Shown: positions 41,475-49,879, counted from the first letter of the stretch. The stretch is 64,000 nucleotides of DNA from Bin87 sp963663945 (GCA_963663945.1 OY760687.1:3658001-3722000); one strand, 5' to 3'. Numbers and translations are program-made. The notes: generated from the sequence alone by a model not told the origin.

Positions 41475-42617
41475 ATGAGCACTATTTCCAACCGCACGAT
41501 TCCCAACCGCGCCGTCGTCGCCATGAGCGGCGGCGTCGACTCTTCGGTGGCTGCCTTGCTGCTGCACCGGGAGGGCTACGACGTCATCGGCGTGACGATG
41601 AAGCTGTACGACATCGACCAGGCGGACCTGCCCGAGTACTACCGGGGCTGCTGCACGCTGGACGACGTGGAGGATGCGCGGGCGGTCTGCCGCATCCTGG
41701 GCGTGCCCCACTACGTGATGAACGTGCAGCGGGAGTTTCGCGCCTTCGTCATCGACTATTTCCGCCGGGAGTACGAGAACGGACGCACGCCGCACCCCTG
41801 CATCGCCTGCAACGACAAGATCAAGTTCAGCTTCCTGGCGCAGCGTGCCCGGATGCTGCAGGCGGCTTACGTGGCCACGGGTCACTACGCCCGCATCGAA
41901 GCTGACGGGTCCGGCTCGATGGCGCTGCGCCGTGGTATCGATGCCGACAAGGACCAGTCGTACGTGCTGTTTGGGATGCGGCAGGAGCAGTTGGCGGCGA
42001 CGCTGATGCCCGTGGGTCGTTATCCGAAGGCGGAGATCCGCCGGCTGGCCGAGGAGGCCGGTTTCCCCAATGCGAACAAGCCGGACAGCCAGGACATCTG
42101 CTTCATCCCCAGCGGCGATTACCGCGAATTCCTGCGCGAGCGCACCGACGAGCGCCCAGGTGACATCGTCGACGCCGACGGGAACGTGCTGGGCCAGCAT
42201 GAGGGCATCCAGTATTTCACCGTGGGCCAGCGGCGTGGCCTCGGCCTATCGGGTGGGCCGCCGCGTTTCGTGATCCGGCTGGAACCGGACACGCGCAACG
42301 TGGTGATCGGCTCCGAAACGGACCTGTACCAGGACACGCTGTACGCCGATCCGGTTTCGTGGGTGTCCGGCGTTGCTCCCGTCGGGCCAATGGATGTGAC
42401 CGTCAAGATACGCTACAAGTTCGCGGAGGCTCCGGCGACGGTGACTGCCGTCGATGGCGGGGCGCTGGTTCGGTTCCGGGAACCGCAGCGGGCGGTCACT
42501 CCGGGCCAGGCGGCCGTGTTCTACCAGGGCGATACCGTCCTTGGCGGCGGAGCCATTACTAGCCACGAACCGGCGACGCAAGCCGGGATCGCGGATCCCG
42601 CGCTGGTCAATGCCTGA
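41475..42617 (+). CDS. mnmA: tRNA-specific 2-thiouridylase
   Basis: 380 residues. PP-loop ATP motif AVVAMSGGVDSSVAALLL (~13-30), catalytic cysteines Cys112 (PCIACND) and Cys209 (DSQDICFIP), and central KPDSQDICF block. Thiolates U34 of Lys, Glu and Gln tRNAs with sulfur relayed from a cysteine desulfurase. ATG 3 nt after the upstream stop; its stop overlaps rnhB by 8 nt. Confidence 0.95.
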   Translation: MSTISNRTIPNRAVVAMSGGVDSSVAALLLHREGYDVIGVTMKLYDIDQADLPEYYRGCCTLDDVEDARAVCRILGVPHYVMNVQREFRAFVIDYFRREYENGRTPHPCIACNDKIKFSFLAQRARMLQAAYVATGHYARIEADGSGSMALRRGIDADKDQSYVLFGMRQEQLAATLMPVGRYPKAEIRRLAEEAGFPNANKPDSQDICFIPSGDYREFLRERTDERPGDIVDADGNVLGQHEGIQYFTVGQRRGLGLSGGPPRFVIRLEPDTRNVVIGSETDLYQDTLYADPVSWVSGVAPVGPMDVTVKIRYKFAEAPATVTAVDGGALVRFREPQRAVTPGQAAVFYQGDTVLGGGAITSHEPATQAGIADPALVNA

Positions 42618-43251
42618 CCTGTCCCTGGAAGCGGACTTCCGTCTCCAGGGCTACCACCTGATCGCCGGCGTGGATGAGGCCGGGCGCGGCCCTCTGGCTG
42701 GGCCGGTGGCGGCGGCCGCCGTTATTCTTCCCTCGGATCTGACCGGTGACGAACCGTGGCTGGCGGCAATCGACGACAGCAAGCGACTGTCGGAGCGGCG
42801 ACGGACGGAAGCCGCAGAACTGATACGCGAGAACGCCCTGGCCTGCACGGTGGAGTTAATCGACTCCGAGGGTATCGACCGCATTGGAATCGGGAACGCG
42901 GTGATACGGGCGATGCTGGCCGCAGTGGACCGTCTACGGCCGGCTCCTGGTGCGCTGCTCCTGGACTGGGTGCCCATCAAGGAGTGTCCGCTACCCTATC
43001 AGACCGTGGTCAAGGGTGACGCGAGATCGTTGTCCATAGCGGCGGCCAGCATCCTGGCAAAGGTGGCCCGGGATGATCTGATGGTTCGGGTGGACCACGA
43101 GTATCCGGGCTATGGGTTCGCCCGGCACAAAGGGTATGCGACGGCGGAACACCGGCGCAGCCTGGCAGAGCTGGGGCCATGCCCCATACACCGACGTTCC
43201 TTCAGCCCGCTGCGACAGGCGCGGCTGCTCTCCGATGCAGACGCCGGATGA
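42610..43251 (+). CDS. rnhB: Ribonuclease HII
   Basis: 213 residues from the ATG at 42610, overlapping the mnmA stop. GVDEAGRGPLAGPV holds the catalytic Asp22-Glu23; third Asp119 in LLLDWVP; IAAASILAKVARD and GYGFARHKGYATAEH complete the family signature. Removes ribonucleotides from DNA. Overlaps yraN by 17 nt. Confidence 0.95.
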   Translation: MPDLSLEADFRLQGYHLIAGVDEAGRGPLAGPVAAAAVILPSDLTGDEPWLAAIDDSKRLSERRRTEAAELIRENALACTVELIDSEGIDRIGIGNAVIRAMLAAVDRLRPAPGALLLDWVPIKECPLPYQTVVKGDARSLSIAAASILAKVARDDLMVRVDHEYPGYGFARHKGYATAEHRRSLAELGPCPIHRRSFSPLRQARLLSDADAG

Positions 43252-43639
43252 CCCTCGGCCGGACACCGCGCTCTCCTCGCACCGGATCGGAGCGATCGGC
43301 GAGGAGTTGGCCCGGCATCATCTTGAGGCGAAAGGTTACCGGATCGCAGCGTCCAACTACCGCTGCCGGTGGGGTGAGATCGACCTGATCGCGCGCGACG
43401 GCCGGGAATGGGTCTTCGTCGAGGTCCGCACTCGTCGGAGCGGTACCTACGGCGGGCCGGAGGAGTCGCTGACGGAAGCCAAGAAGCAGCGCCTCGCGAT
43501 GGCGGCACAGGATTTTCTTTCGCATCAAGAGGAGGCCGACGCCGACCCGGAGTGGCGCATCGACCTGGTCGCCATCCGGTTGGGTGCGGGACGCCGCGTG
43601 CTCAGCATCCAACACCTGACAAGCGTGGTTTCGGAGTAG
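43235..43639 (+). CDS. YraN family (UPF0102) nuclease-like protein
   Basis: 134 residues. GAIGEELARHHLEAKGYRI, NYRCRWGEIDLIARD and WVFVEVRTRR give the complete PD-(D/E)XK-like core (E...D...ExR) of UPF0102. rnhB-yraN adjacency is common in bacteria. Probably a DNA-processing nuclease related to Holliday-junction resolvases. Confidence 0.93.
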   Translation: MQTPDDPRPDTALSSHRIGAIGEELARHHLEAKGYRIAASNYRCRWGEIDLIARDGREWVFVEVRTRRSGTYGGPEESLTEAKKQRLAMAAQDFLSHQEEADADPEWRIDLVAIRLGAGRRVLSIQHLTSVVSE

Positions 43640-43650
43640 ATGGCGGGCAG

Positions 43651-43659
43651 TGCTACAAT
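43651..43659 (+). promoter_or_regulatory. Extended -10 box (TGCTACAAT)
   Basis: TGCTACAAT, 46 nt upstream of the Uma2 ATG at 43705. Confidence 0.45.
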
Positions 43660-43704
43660 CTTGCCAGTCTCCATCGTGTGATTGATCGCGCCGAGAGGCC
43701 CACC

Positions 43705-44409
43705 ATGACAACCAAACCCGCCTCACAGATTGGTTCCGAAGGTCAGCATCCCCGCTTGACCTGGCTGCCGGATCCGCCAGTTTCGCCGGACATGCAGGAG
43801 CAATTCCCTTACATCAGCCGTGCCTACGTGATCCTGGAGGACCATTTCAGATCCCGGCCCGACGTATTCGTCGGAAGCGAGGGCTATCTCTGTTATTCCC
43901 CCGGCGATATTCCCAATGCCCCCAAGCCGGATTGCATGGTTGCAACCGGGTTGGAGATTCCCCCGGCGGAGATTACGGAATCCAACGGCTACGCCATCAG
44001 CGAAATCGGCAAGCCGCCCGACTTCGTGCTGGAGGTGGCGTCCAAGAGCACCGGCCGGCGGGACTACATCGACAAGCGGGGCATCTACGCTGGCTATAGG
44101 GTAGCGGAGTACTGGCGGTTCGACCATACCGGGGGGCGTTACCACGACGTGGCTCTCGCTGGCGACCGATTGGTTGGCGACACGTACGAGCCGATCGAGG
44201 TTGCCAGGGGAACGGACGGCGTGATCCGCGGTTACAGCGCCTCTCTGGGCTTGGAACTTCACTGGGACGATGAGAGGTTGCGCTTCTGGGATCCGGACAC
44301 GGGCGAGTACCTGCCGGAATTGACGGAAGCCAAGGCGCAGCGGGATGCAGCCCTGGAACGGATACGCCAACTGGAAGCCGAACTGGCCCGTCGGCAGTCG
44401 GGAGGGTAG
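43705..44409 (+). CDS. Uma2-family (DUF820) PD-(D/E)XK-like protein with C-terminal coiled coil
   Basis: 234 residues from the ATG at 43705 (GAGAGG upstream). APKPDCMVATGLE (Asp), PDFVLEVASKSTGRRD (Glu and Lys) and YAGYRVAEYWRFDHTGG. Ends with EAKAQRDAALERIRQLEAEL, a coiled coil like that of the 30005 product; both share FDxTGGRYH. These two are a subfamily distinct from the 35071 copy. Confidence 0.84.
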   Translation: MTTKPASQIGSEGQHPRLTWLPDPPVSPDMQEQFPYISRAYVILEDHFRSRPDVFVGSEGYLCYSPGDIPNAPKPDCMVATGLEIPPAEITESNGYAISEIGKPPDFVLEVASKSTGRRDYIDKRGIYAGYRVAEYWRFDHTGGRYHDVALAGDRLVGDTYEPIEVARGTDGVIRGYSASLGLELHWDDERLRFWDPDTGEYLPELTEAKAQRDAALERIRQLEAELARRQSGG

Positions 44410-44513
44410 GCGCGGAACGGTCGGCGGTTGACTGTACCATCGGCTGCTAATAGACTAATTTCCGCCTCGCTGCGGATCGTATAGACGGAGCGGCGAGCGT
44501 TGGCGTCATCTCT

Positions 44514-45044
44514 ATGCCTATCGATCTTGCCGAACATATCCGAAACGTGCCTGATTTCCCCATCCATGGGGTGCAGTTCAAGGACATCACCTCGCTGCTG
44601 CTCTCTCCGGACGCGTTCAACGAGACCATCGACCAGATGGTGAAGCTGGCCGGCGCGATGGATGTGGATTGTCTGGCCGCCGTAGATTCCCGTGGGTTCA
44701 TCTTCGCCGCCCCGATGGCAACGCGTATGGGATTGCCGCTGGTGCTGCTGCGCAAATCCGGGAAACTTCCGGGCGCGACCCTTTCCTACGAGTACAGCCT
44801 GGAATACGGGCAGGCCTCGCTGGAAGTACACGCCGAAGACGTGCCGCAGGCCGGCCGGGTGCTGATCATAGATGACCTGGTCGCCACGGGCGGCAGCCTG
44901 CAGGCGGCGGCAAAGTTGATCGAAAAGGCCGGTGGCTCGACCGCGGGCATCGGCGTTGTAATTGAACTGATTGGTCTGGGAGGCCGGGAAGCGCTGGCCG
45001 ACTATGACCTCTTCTCGCTGGTCACATTCGAAGTGGACGAATAG
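44514..45044 (+). CDS. apt: Adenine phosphoribosyltransferase
   Basis: 176 residues. HIRNVPDFPIHGVQFKDIT (PxFPxxGxxFxD), VDSRGFIFA, LPLVLLRKSGKLPGA, and PRPP loop VLIIDDLVATGGS (~118-130) identify Apt. Salvages adenine to AMP, including adenine released by MTA phosphorylase encoded 8 kb away. No obvious Shine-Dalgarno. Confidence 0.94.
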   Translation: MPIDLAEHIRNVPDFPIHGVQFKDITSLLLSPDAFNETIDQMVKLAGAMDVDCLAAVDSRGFIFAAPMATRMGLPLVLLRKSGKLPGATLSYEYSLEYGQASLEVHAEDVPQAGRVLIIDDLVATGGSLQAAAKLIEKAGGSTAGIGVVIELIGLGGREALADYDLFSLVTFEVDE

Positions 45045-45086
45045 GTCAAACCGGCCATTTGCCGCGTACTCAGGAGGAATTTCTCA

Positions 45087-45959
45087 ATGGCAGAACAAGC
45101 AACCATCGGCAACGTTGAAGTTACCGCCGTAATCGACATGGTGCCGCCGCCGCGCGAGCCCTCGGCGATGTTCCCGGACGTCCCCGATTCCGCCTGGGCG
45201 GACTACCAGGACACCCTGGAAAACGGCCAGCTCCAGCTTTACTACGGCGTGTTCCTCCTCAAGACCTCGGAGCACGTGATCCTGGTGGACACCGGCATGG
45301 GCCCAGGCCCGCACCCCGACCGGGGCAACGTAACCGGGAACCTGTACGAAGAGCTCCGGCCGCACCTGGAGTCCAACGTGGGCGTGAACAACACCAACGT
45401 CGGCCCCAGCGACTCGGTGAACTACATCATCCACACGCACCTGCACGGCGACCACGTGGGCTGGAACCTGCGCTACTCCGGCGGCATGCCCGCGCCGAAC
45501 TTCCGCCGGGCGCGCTACGTCATGTCGCGGCCGGACTACGACTACTTCACGTCGGATGCGGGTCGCCAGATGTACCCGTACATCGACCGCCAGGTGATGC
45601 CGCTGCGCCGTCTGCGCCTGCAGCAGATCCTCGAAGAGCCGGAACACACCATCAGCGACGAAATCTCCATCGCGCCGGCTCCGGGCCACACCCCGGGTCA
45701 CCAGGTGGTGCTGATCAACTCCAACGGCCAGCGCGGCGTGGTCATGGGCGACGTGCTGCATACCATCGCCCAGATTTCCGAGCCCAGCTGGTGCGCCGGT
45801 GTCGATACCGACAAGGAGCAGTCCGCCGCTTCCCGCAGCCGCCTGCTAGACGCCGCTGAGGAAGGCGACTGGGTGATTTGCGCCGGCCACTTCCCGCCGG
45901 GCAAGCAGATCGGCAAGATCGCCCGCGTGGACGGCAAGCGGGTCTGGCAACCGCTCTAG
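45087..45959 (+). CDS. Metallo-beta-lactamase-fold hydrolase
   Basis: 290 residues, AGGAGG upstream. VILVDTGMGPG, NYIIHTHLHGDHVGWN (HxHxDH motif), APGHTPGHQVVLI, GDVLH and AGHFPP are the five MBL metal-binding blocks, complete. Lactonase/quorum-quenching-like (AHL lactonase) members share this layout; substrate unknown. Confidence 0.9.
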   Translation: MAEQATIGNVEVTAVIDMVPPPREPSAMFPDVPDSAWADYQDTLENGQLQLYYGVFLLKTSEHVILVDTGMGPGPHPDRGNVTGNLYEELRPHLESNVGVNNTNVGPSDSVNYIIHTHLHGDHVGWNLRYSGGMPAPNFRRARYVMSRPDYDYFTSDAGRQMYPYIDRQVMPLRRLRLQQILEEPEHTISDEISIAPAPGHTPGHQVVLINSNGQRGVVMGDVLHTIAQISEPSWCAGVDTDKEQSAASRSRLLDAAEEGDWVICAGHFPPGKQIGKIARVDGKRVWQPL

Positions 45960-45978
45960 AACAAAAATAAGGGATCGG

Positions 45979-46004
45979 TAGGGGCGAATAATCATTCGCC
46001 CCTA
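45979..46004. repeat. GGGGCGAAT...ATTCGCCCC hairpin
   Basis: 11-bp stem TAGGGGCGAAT/ATTCGCCCCTA, loop AATC, 20 nt after the MBL gene stop; probable terminator of the hairpin family. Confidence 0.7.
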
Positions 46005-46027
46005 TTTCACGTCAGGGAGGCCTCGGA

Positions 46028-46750
46028 ATGACGCAGCTGCGCAGCCTGTTGGAACGCATTGAGGCGGGCAGCGGTCCGTCATTGGGATTTGGCTCCGCCC
46101 AACCGGCACGGCTGCCGGGCATGGCGCTCATCGCTCGCTGCTCGGGCGACGTCGAGGCGGCGCTGGCTGCAGCCGCCGATGTTGCCGACGCCGTGGTCAT
46201 AGCATCGCCCGGCTTGACGCCGGACGCCGTGCCGGAATTGGAACAGCCCATCTGGGGCGCCGGCGGGGTGCCGCTGGAACCTGAAGGCATTGCTCGCTGG
46301 CGCGAAGCCGGCGCCGATTTCACCGTGTCTCCCTTCGCCAGCGCACGAGTGGACGCCATAGATCTGTCCGATCCGCAGATGACCCACGGCGCGCGCATAC
46401 CGGACGACGTGGACGGTCAAATGTGGCGCATCCTGGCCGGCACGCCGCTGGACTTCCTGGTGCTGGACAAGTCCGCCATGACCGGGCCGTGGACGCTGCC
46501 CGACCTCGGCCAGGTCGCCGACGCTGCCCGGCGTGCCGAGAAGTTTCTGATCGTACGCGTGGGGCCACGGCCCAGCGCCAACGAACTGCTCGGGCTGCGT
46601 CAGGCCGGCGCGGTGGCCGTCGTCGCCGAGGCCAACGACCACGGCGCAGAGGGTCTCGCCGCGATCAAGGCCAACCTGATGGCCATGCCCCGCGCGCAAC
46701 CCGCGACGCGACGCGGGGGCCGGACCGGGTTGGAAAGCGCTACGACGTGA
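46028..46750 (+). CDS. Hypothetical protein, TIM-barrel-like
   Basis: 240 residues, GGGAGG upstream. Alternating strands and helices (GMALIARCSGDVEAAL, DAVVIASPG, PIWGAGGVPL, DFLVLDKSA, KFLIVRVGPRPS, GAVAVVAEAND) suggest a (beta-alpha)8 barrel, but I cannot name a family. GTGA overlap with the M50 peptidase gene implies coupling. Confidence 0.6.
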   Translation: MTQLRSLLERIEAGSGPSLGFGSAQPARLPGMALIARCSGDVEAALAAAADVADAVVIASPGLTPDAVPELEQPIWGAGGVPLEPEGIARWREAGADFTVSPFASARVDAIDLSDPQMTHGARIPDDVDGQMWRILAGTPLDFLVLDKSAMTGPWTLPDLGQVADAARRAEKFLIVRVGPRPSANELLGLRQAGAVAVVAEANDHGAEGLAAIKANLMAMPRAQPATRRGGRTGLESATT

Positions 46751-47445
46751 TCCTCCAGAGCCTCGACCTGCTCCGGGAGAACCCGGTCGCGTTCGCCCTG
46801 GTGATCGGCATCGGACTGCTGGGCCTTATTATCGGCTTCACCGTCCACGAGTTCAGTCATGCGCTGACGTCCCATATCGAAGGAGATGACACCGCCCGGC
46901 GGATGGGACGGCTGACCTTCAACCCCATCAAGCACATCGACCTGTTGGGGTTCATTCTCCTGCTGGTGGTGGGATTCGGCTGGGCCAAGCCGGTGCAGGT
47001 GGACCCGTACAACCTGCGGCACGGGCGGCTTGGGATGTCGATGGTAGCCCTGGCCGGCCCGTTGTCCAACTTCGTGCTGGCGTTTGTGCTCGGGCTGGTC
47101 TTCCGCCTGGATCTGTTACCGGTGGTTACCGACACGCGGTTTGTTTCGGGGATCGTCGATATCCTGGGTTTTGCCGCGTTTTTGGCGATATTTTTCAACC
47201 TGATCCTGGGGATATTCAACCTGATACCACTGCCGCCGCTGGACGGCAGCAAGGTGGTGGGCGGTCTGCTGCCCAACTCCCTCTACCGGTCGTACCTGCA
47301 GTTCGAGCGGTACGGCTGGATACCTCTGATGGGGCTGATCGGCGTCAACCTCTTCCTGAGCTACGCCTTTGGGATCAACTTCCTGGGCCGGATTCTCATT
47401 CAGCCCGCCCTGTACGTGTTCCGGTTGGCCACGGGGGTGGGTTAG
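46747..47445 (+). CDS. M50-family membrane metalloprotease (site-2 protease-like)
   Basis: 232 residues, GTG start overlapping the upstream stop. About five membrane segments; HEFSHALTSH in the first gives HExxH zinc ligands plus catalytic Glu, and NLIPLPPLDGSKVV the NPxxDG-type third ligand. Minimal rhomboid-sized site-2 protease without PDZ. Intramembrane proteolysis of an unknown substrate. A MITE-like element begins at its stop codon. Confidence 0.9.
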   Translation: MILQSLDLLRENPVAFALVIGIGLLGLIIGFTVHEFSHALTSHIEGDDTARRMGRLTFNPIKHIDLLGFILLLVVGFGWAKPVQVDPYNLRHGRLGMSMVALAGPLSNFVLAFVLGLVFRLDLLPVVTDTRFVSGIVDILGFAAFLAIFFNLILGIFNLIPLPPLDGSKVVGGLLPNSLYRSYLQFERYGWIPLMGLIGVNLFLSYAFGINFLGRILIQPALYVFRLATGVG

Positions 47446-47561
47446 ATTGTCAGAATCAGGATTTTCGAGATTTTGGGATTTGCTGGATTGAAGCGTTTCA
47501 GCGACCAAAGCCTCCCAATCCTGTCAATCCCCAAATCCGATAAATCCTGATTCTGACAATC
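47445..47561. repeat. 117-bp MITE-like element with 19-bp perfect terminal inverted repeats
   Basis: Ends GATTGTCAGAATCAGGATT and AATCCTGATTCTGACAATC are exact reverse complements. No coding capacity. The first base coincides with the last base of the M50 stop codon. A degenerate relative lies at 24849-24936. Confidence 0.75.
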
Positions 47562-47577
47562 CAACCAGTGCAAACGT

Positions 47578-47603
47578 TAGGGGCGAATGATTATTCGCCC
47601 CTA
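47578..47603. repeat. GGGGCGAAT...ATTCGCCCC hairpin
   Basis: 11-bp stem, loop GATT, between the MITE-like element and the PPOX-like gene. Confidence 0.7.
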
Positions 47604-47628
47604 CGAGTTTTGCGTGGTGTATGCCGCG

Positions 47629-48222
47629 CTACGGGCGCAGCGGGATGGGGCGGTTGGCCAGGTTCTCGGCGATCTGGTCGGTGTCCCACAGCTTGGCGAA
47701 GTTGTAGGCGCGGGGGCAGTGCCCGTAGGACTCCTCGACGTTGATGATGACGCCCTGGAGATGCTTGGAGTTGTCGTCGGTCCAGTAGAGCTCCAGCTCG
47801 ACCTTCTGCTGCTCCAGCTCTTCCTTGCTGACGATGGTGACGGTGCCGTTGACGCGCACGGTGTCGTTGACGCCGGGGATCATGAACAGCAGGCCAACGT
47901 GGGGGTTGGAGTCCATGTTCTGGTAGGACTGGAACAGGCGGTTGCCGGCGACGTCCGGCATGAGCAGGCGGGTGCTGTCCAGAACCTTGACGAAGCCGGG
48001 CTTGCCGCCCTTGGGCGAGGCGTCGCAGTTGCCGTCCGGGTCGGACGAGGCCATGACGACGAAGGGCGCGGCGGCGATGAACTTCTGCACGAAGTCTGAC
48101 ATCTCGCCCTTGACCTTGAGCTTGGCCCGGGGGCTCATTTCGCCAAACTCGTCGTTGAACCGGCTGGGCTCCTGTTCGATGGTGCAGAGGTCGTCGGCTG
48201 TTGCGGGAGCGGTGGTTGTCAT
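47629..48222 (-). CDS. Pyridoxamine 5'-phosphate oxidase-like FMN protein
   Basis: 197 residues from the ATG at 48222, GGAGG upstream. FVVMASSDPDGNCDASPKGG, VKVLDSTRLLMPD and NPHVGLLFMIPGVNDTVRVNG are the split-barrel FMN-binding blocks of the PPOX-class (MSMEG_1061-like) proteins. FMN- or F420-dependent reduction; substrate unknown. Confidence 0.87.
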   Translation of the reverse strand: MTTTAPATADDLCTIEQEPSRFNDEFGEMSPRAKLKVKGEMSDFVQKFIAAAPFVVMASSDPDGNCDASPKGGKPGFVKVLDSTRLLMPDVAGNRLFQSYQNMDSNPHVGLLFMIPGVNDTVRVNGTVTIVSKEELEQQKVELELYWTDDNSKHLQGVIINVEESYGHCPRAYNFAKLWDTDQIAENLANRPIPLRP

Positions 48223-48313
48223 GGTCGCAAACCCTCCGGGCACTTGGTGCTGTCAATGATGGCGCACAGAATACCGGATTTGGCCGTCACGCGCCACCGG
48301 GAAGATGCCGCAC

Positions 48314-48441
48314 GCGTACCCAGTTTGTCATCGGGAGGAGCACAGCGACGCGGTGATCTCGTTGCGGGATGACACGCCGTTATCCCAACGAGATTGCCGC
48401 GTTCCTCTCGCAATGATAGTTCTGATCAAACTGGGCACCCG
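48314..48441. repeat. MITE-like palindromic element, copy 2
   Basis: 128-bp element starting GCGTACCCAGTTTGTCATCG and ending CAAACTGGGCACCCG, aligned end to end with the reverse complement of 17723-17848. Confidence 0.7.
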
Positions 48442-48495
48442 TCAGCGGAAGGGGCTTGTGGATATCGTCAGGCGCCGACGAAATTCGCCGTCACC

Positions 48496-48524
48496 TTGAC
48501 ATTTACCGCCCCGGCAGGTACCAT
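48496..48524 (+). promoter_or_regulatory. Sigma-70 promoter of the SAM cluster
   Basis: TTGACA at 48496-48501 and TACCAT at 48519-48524 with an optimal 17-nt spacer; about 30 nt upstream of the riboswitch. Confidence 0.65.
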
Positions 48525-48560
48525 CCATGGCAGTTAAAAACTGCATACGCTGCTGGAACC

Positions 48561-48680
48561 CTTATTCAGACAGGCGGAGGGAACGGCCCTGTGAAGCCTG
48601 GCAACCTGTCCCGCTCACCCCGTGGGATGAGGTGCTAAATCCGGCGTCCCGGTATATGGCGCACGATGCGTGCGGATACC
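48561..48680 (+). promoter_or_regulatory. SAM-I (S-box) riboswitch
   Basis: Matches the S-box core: CTTATTCAGACAGGCGGAGG, AACGGCCCTGTGAAGCCTGG, CAACC and GGTGCTAAATCCGGC, in order and spacing, covering the kink-turn and SAM-contact segments. A short P1 (TATTC 48563-48567 / GGATA 48674-48678) closes it. It lies between a promoter and an intrinsic terminator, upstream of mtnA and the rest of the SAM cluster, so SAM should switch transcription off. Confidence 0.92.
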
Positions 48681-48718
48681 AAGGAAGGACGAAAGATGAG
48701 GGGCGGACTGTGTAAGGT

Positions 48719-48751
48719 GGCTCTCCCAAGTGCGGGTGGGCCTTTATTTTT
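48719..48751 (+). terminator. Riboswitch-controlled intrinsic terminator
   Basis: GGCTCTCCC/GGGTGGGCC stem (one U-U mismatch, one G-U), 6-nt loop, then TTTATTTTT. Expression platform of the SAM-I riboswitch, 84 nt before mtnA. Confidence 0.8.
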
Positions 48752-48835
48752 GCCTGTCGGGAACGCAGATTCCACCAGTGTGATCGCAGCCTAACACAGT
48801 GCGCCACAGACGCACTTCACATCGCCTACCCACTT

Positions 48836-49879
48836 ATGAACGAAATTCGCCCCATCAACTGGACGGGCAACCGGCTGGAGCTTCTGGATCAGACGCTCCT
48901 GCCCCACGAGCACGTTACCGTTCGCATTACCGATTACCGCGCTGCCGCCGCCGCCATCACCGAGATGCGCGTGCGCGGCGCTCCCGCCATCGGGGTGACC
49001 GCCGGCTACGCCATGGTGCTGGCCGCTGCGGAACTGCAGTCCCGGGAGCGGGACCACTTCATCGGCGCGCTTCGGGAGGCTGGAGCGCACATCGCCGCCG
49101 CCCGCCCGACCGCGGTCAACCTGGGCTGGGCGGTGCGCCGGATGCTCCGTGTTGCCGAGGCTGAACCCGATCCGGGTAGTATCTGGCCCCGGCTGGAGGC
49201 AGAAGCCCGCCGCATCCAGGAAGAGGACGAGGCCATCAACCGGCGGATCGGCGAGCACGGACGGGCGCTGATGCCGGCCGACGGCCAGGGCGTGCTGACC
49301 CACTGCAACACCGGTGCCCTGGCGACTTCTGCTTTCGGCACGGCGCTGGGCGTGATCCGAGCGGGGTGGGAAGCCGGCGGACGTTTCAACGTCTACAACA
49401 CCGAGACCCGGCCCTGGCTGCAGGGCGCGCGGCTCACCTCCTGGGAGTTCCAGCAGTTGGGCATCCCGGCCACGCTCATCGCCGACTCGGCGGCGGGTGT
49501 GCTGATGCAGAAGGGCGAAGTTTCGTGCGTCATCACCGGCGCGGACCGGATTGCCGCCAACGGCGACACCGCCAACAAGGTGGGCACGTACATGCTGGCG
49601 GTGCTGGCCCACGAAAACAATATCCCGTTCTACATCGCGGCGCCCACCAGCACGGTGGACCTGGCCGTTGCCCACGGCGAAGACATCGCCATCGAAGAGC
49701 GGCCGCAGCACGAGGTGACCGGCTACGGCGGCTCGCCCACCGCGCCCGAGGGCACGCCGGCGTACAACCCGGCCTTCGACGTGACGCCGCACCGTTACAT
49801 CGCCGGCATCATCACCGAGACCATGGTGTGCCGGCCGCCCTATACCGAGTCGCTGCGGAGGGCGGTGGACTCGGCCTGA
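48836..49879 (+). CDS. mtnA: S-methyl-5-thioribose-1-phosphate isomerase
   Basis: 347 residues. MRVRGAPAIGVTAGYAM, LTHCNTGALAT (catalytic Cys), VYNTETRPWLQGARLT, ITGADRIAANGDTANKVGT (catalytic Asp) and FYIAAPTSTVDL define MtnA rather than eIF2B-type paralogs. Converts MTR-1-phosphate to the ribulose form in methylthioadenosine salvage. Directly downstream of the SAM-I riboswitch. Shine-Dalgarno weak. Confidence 0.94.
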   Translation: MNEIRPINWTGNRLELLDQTLLPHEHVTVRITDYRAAAAAITEMRVRGAPAIGVTAGYAMVLAAAELQSRERDHFIGALREAGAHIAAARPTAVNLGWAVRRMLRVAEAEPDPGSIWPRLEAEARRIQEEDEAINRRIGEHGRALMPADGQGVLTHCNTGALATSAFGTALGVIRAGWEAGGRFNVYNTETRPWLQGARLTSWEFQQLGIPATLIADSAAGVLMQKGEVSCVITGADRIAANGDTANKVGTYMLAVLAHENNIPFYIAAPTSTVDLAVAHGEDIAIEERPQHEVTGYGGSPTAPEGTPAYNPAFDVTPHRYIAGIITETMVCRPPYTESLRRAVDSA

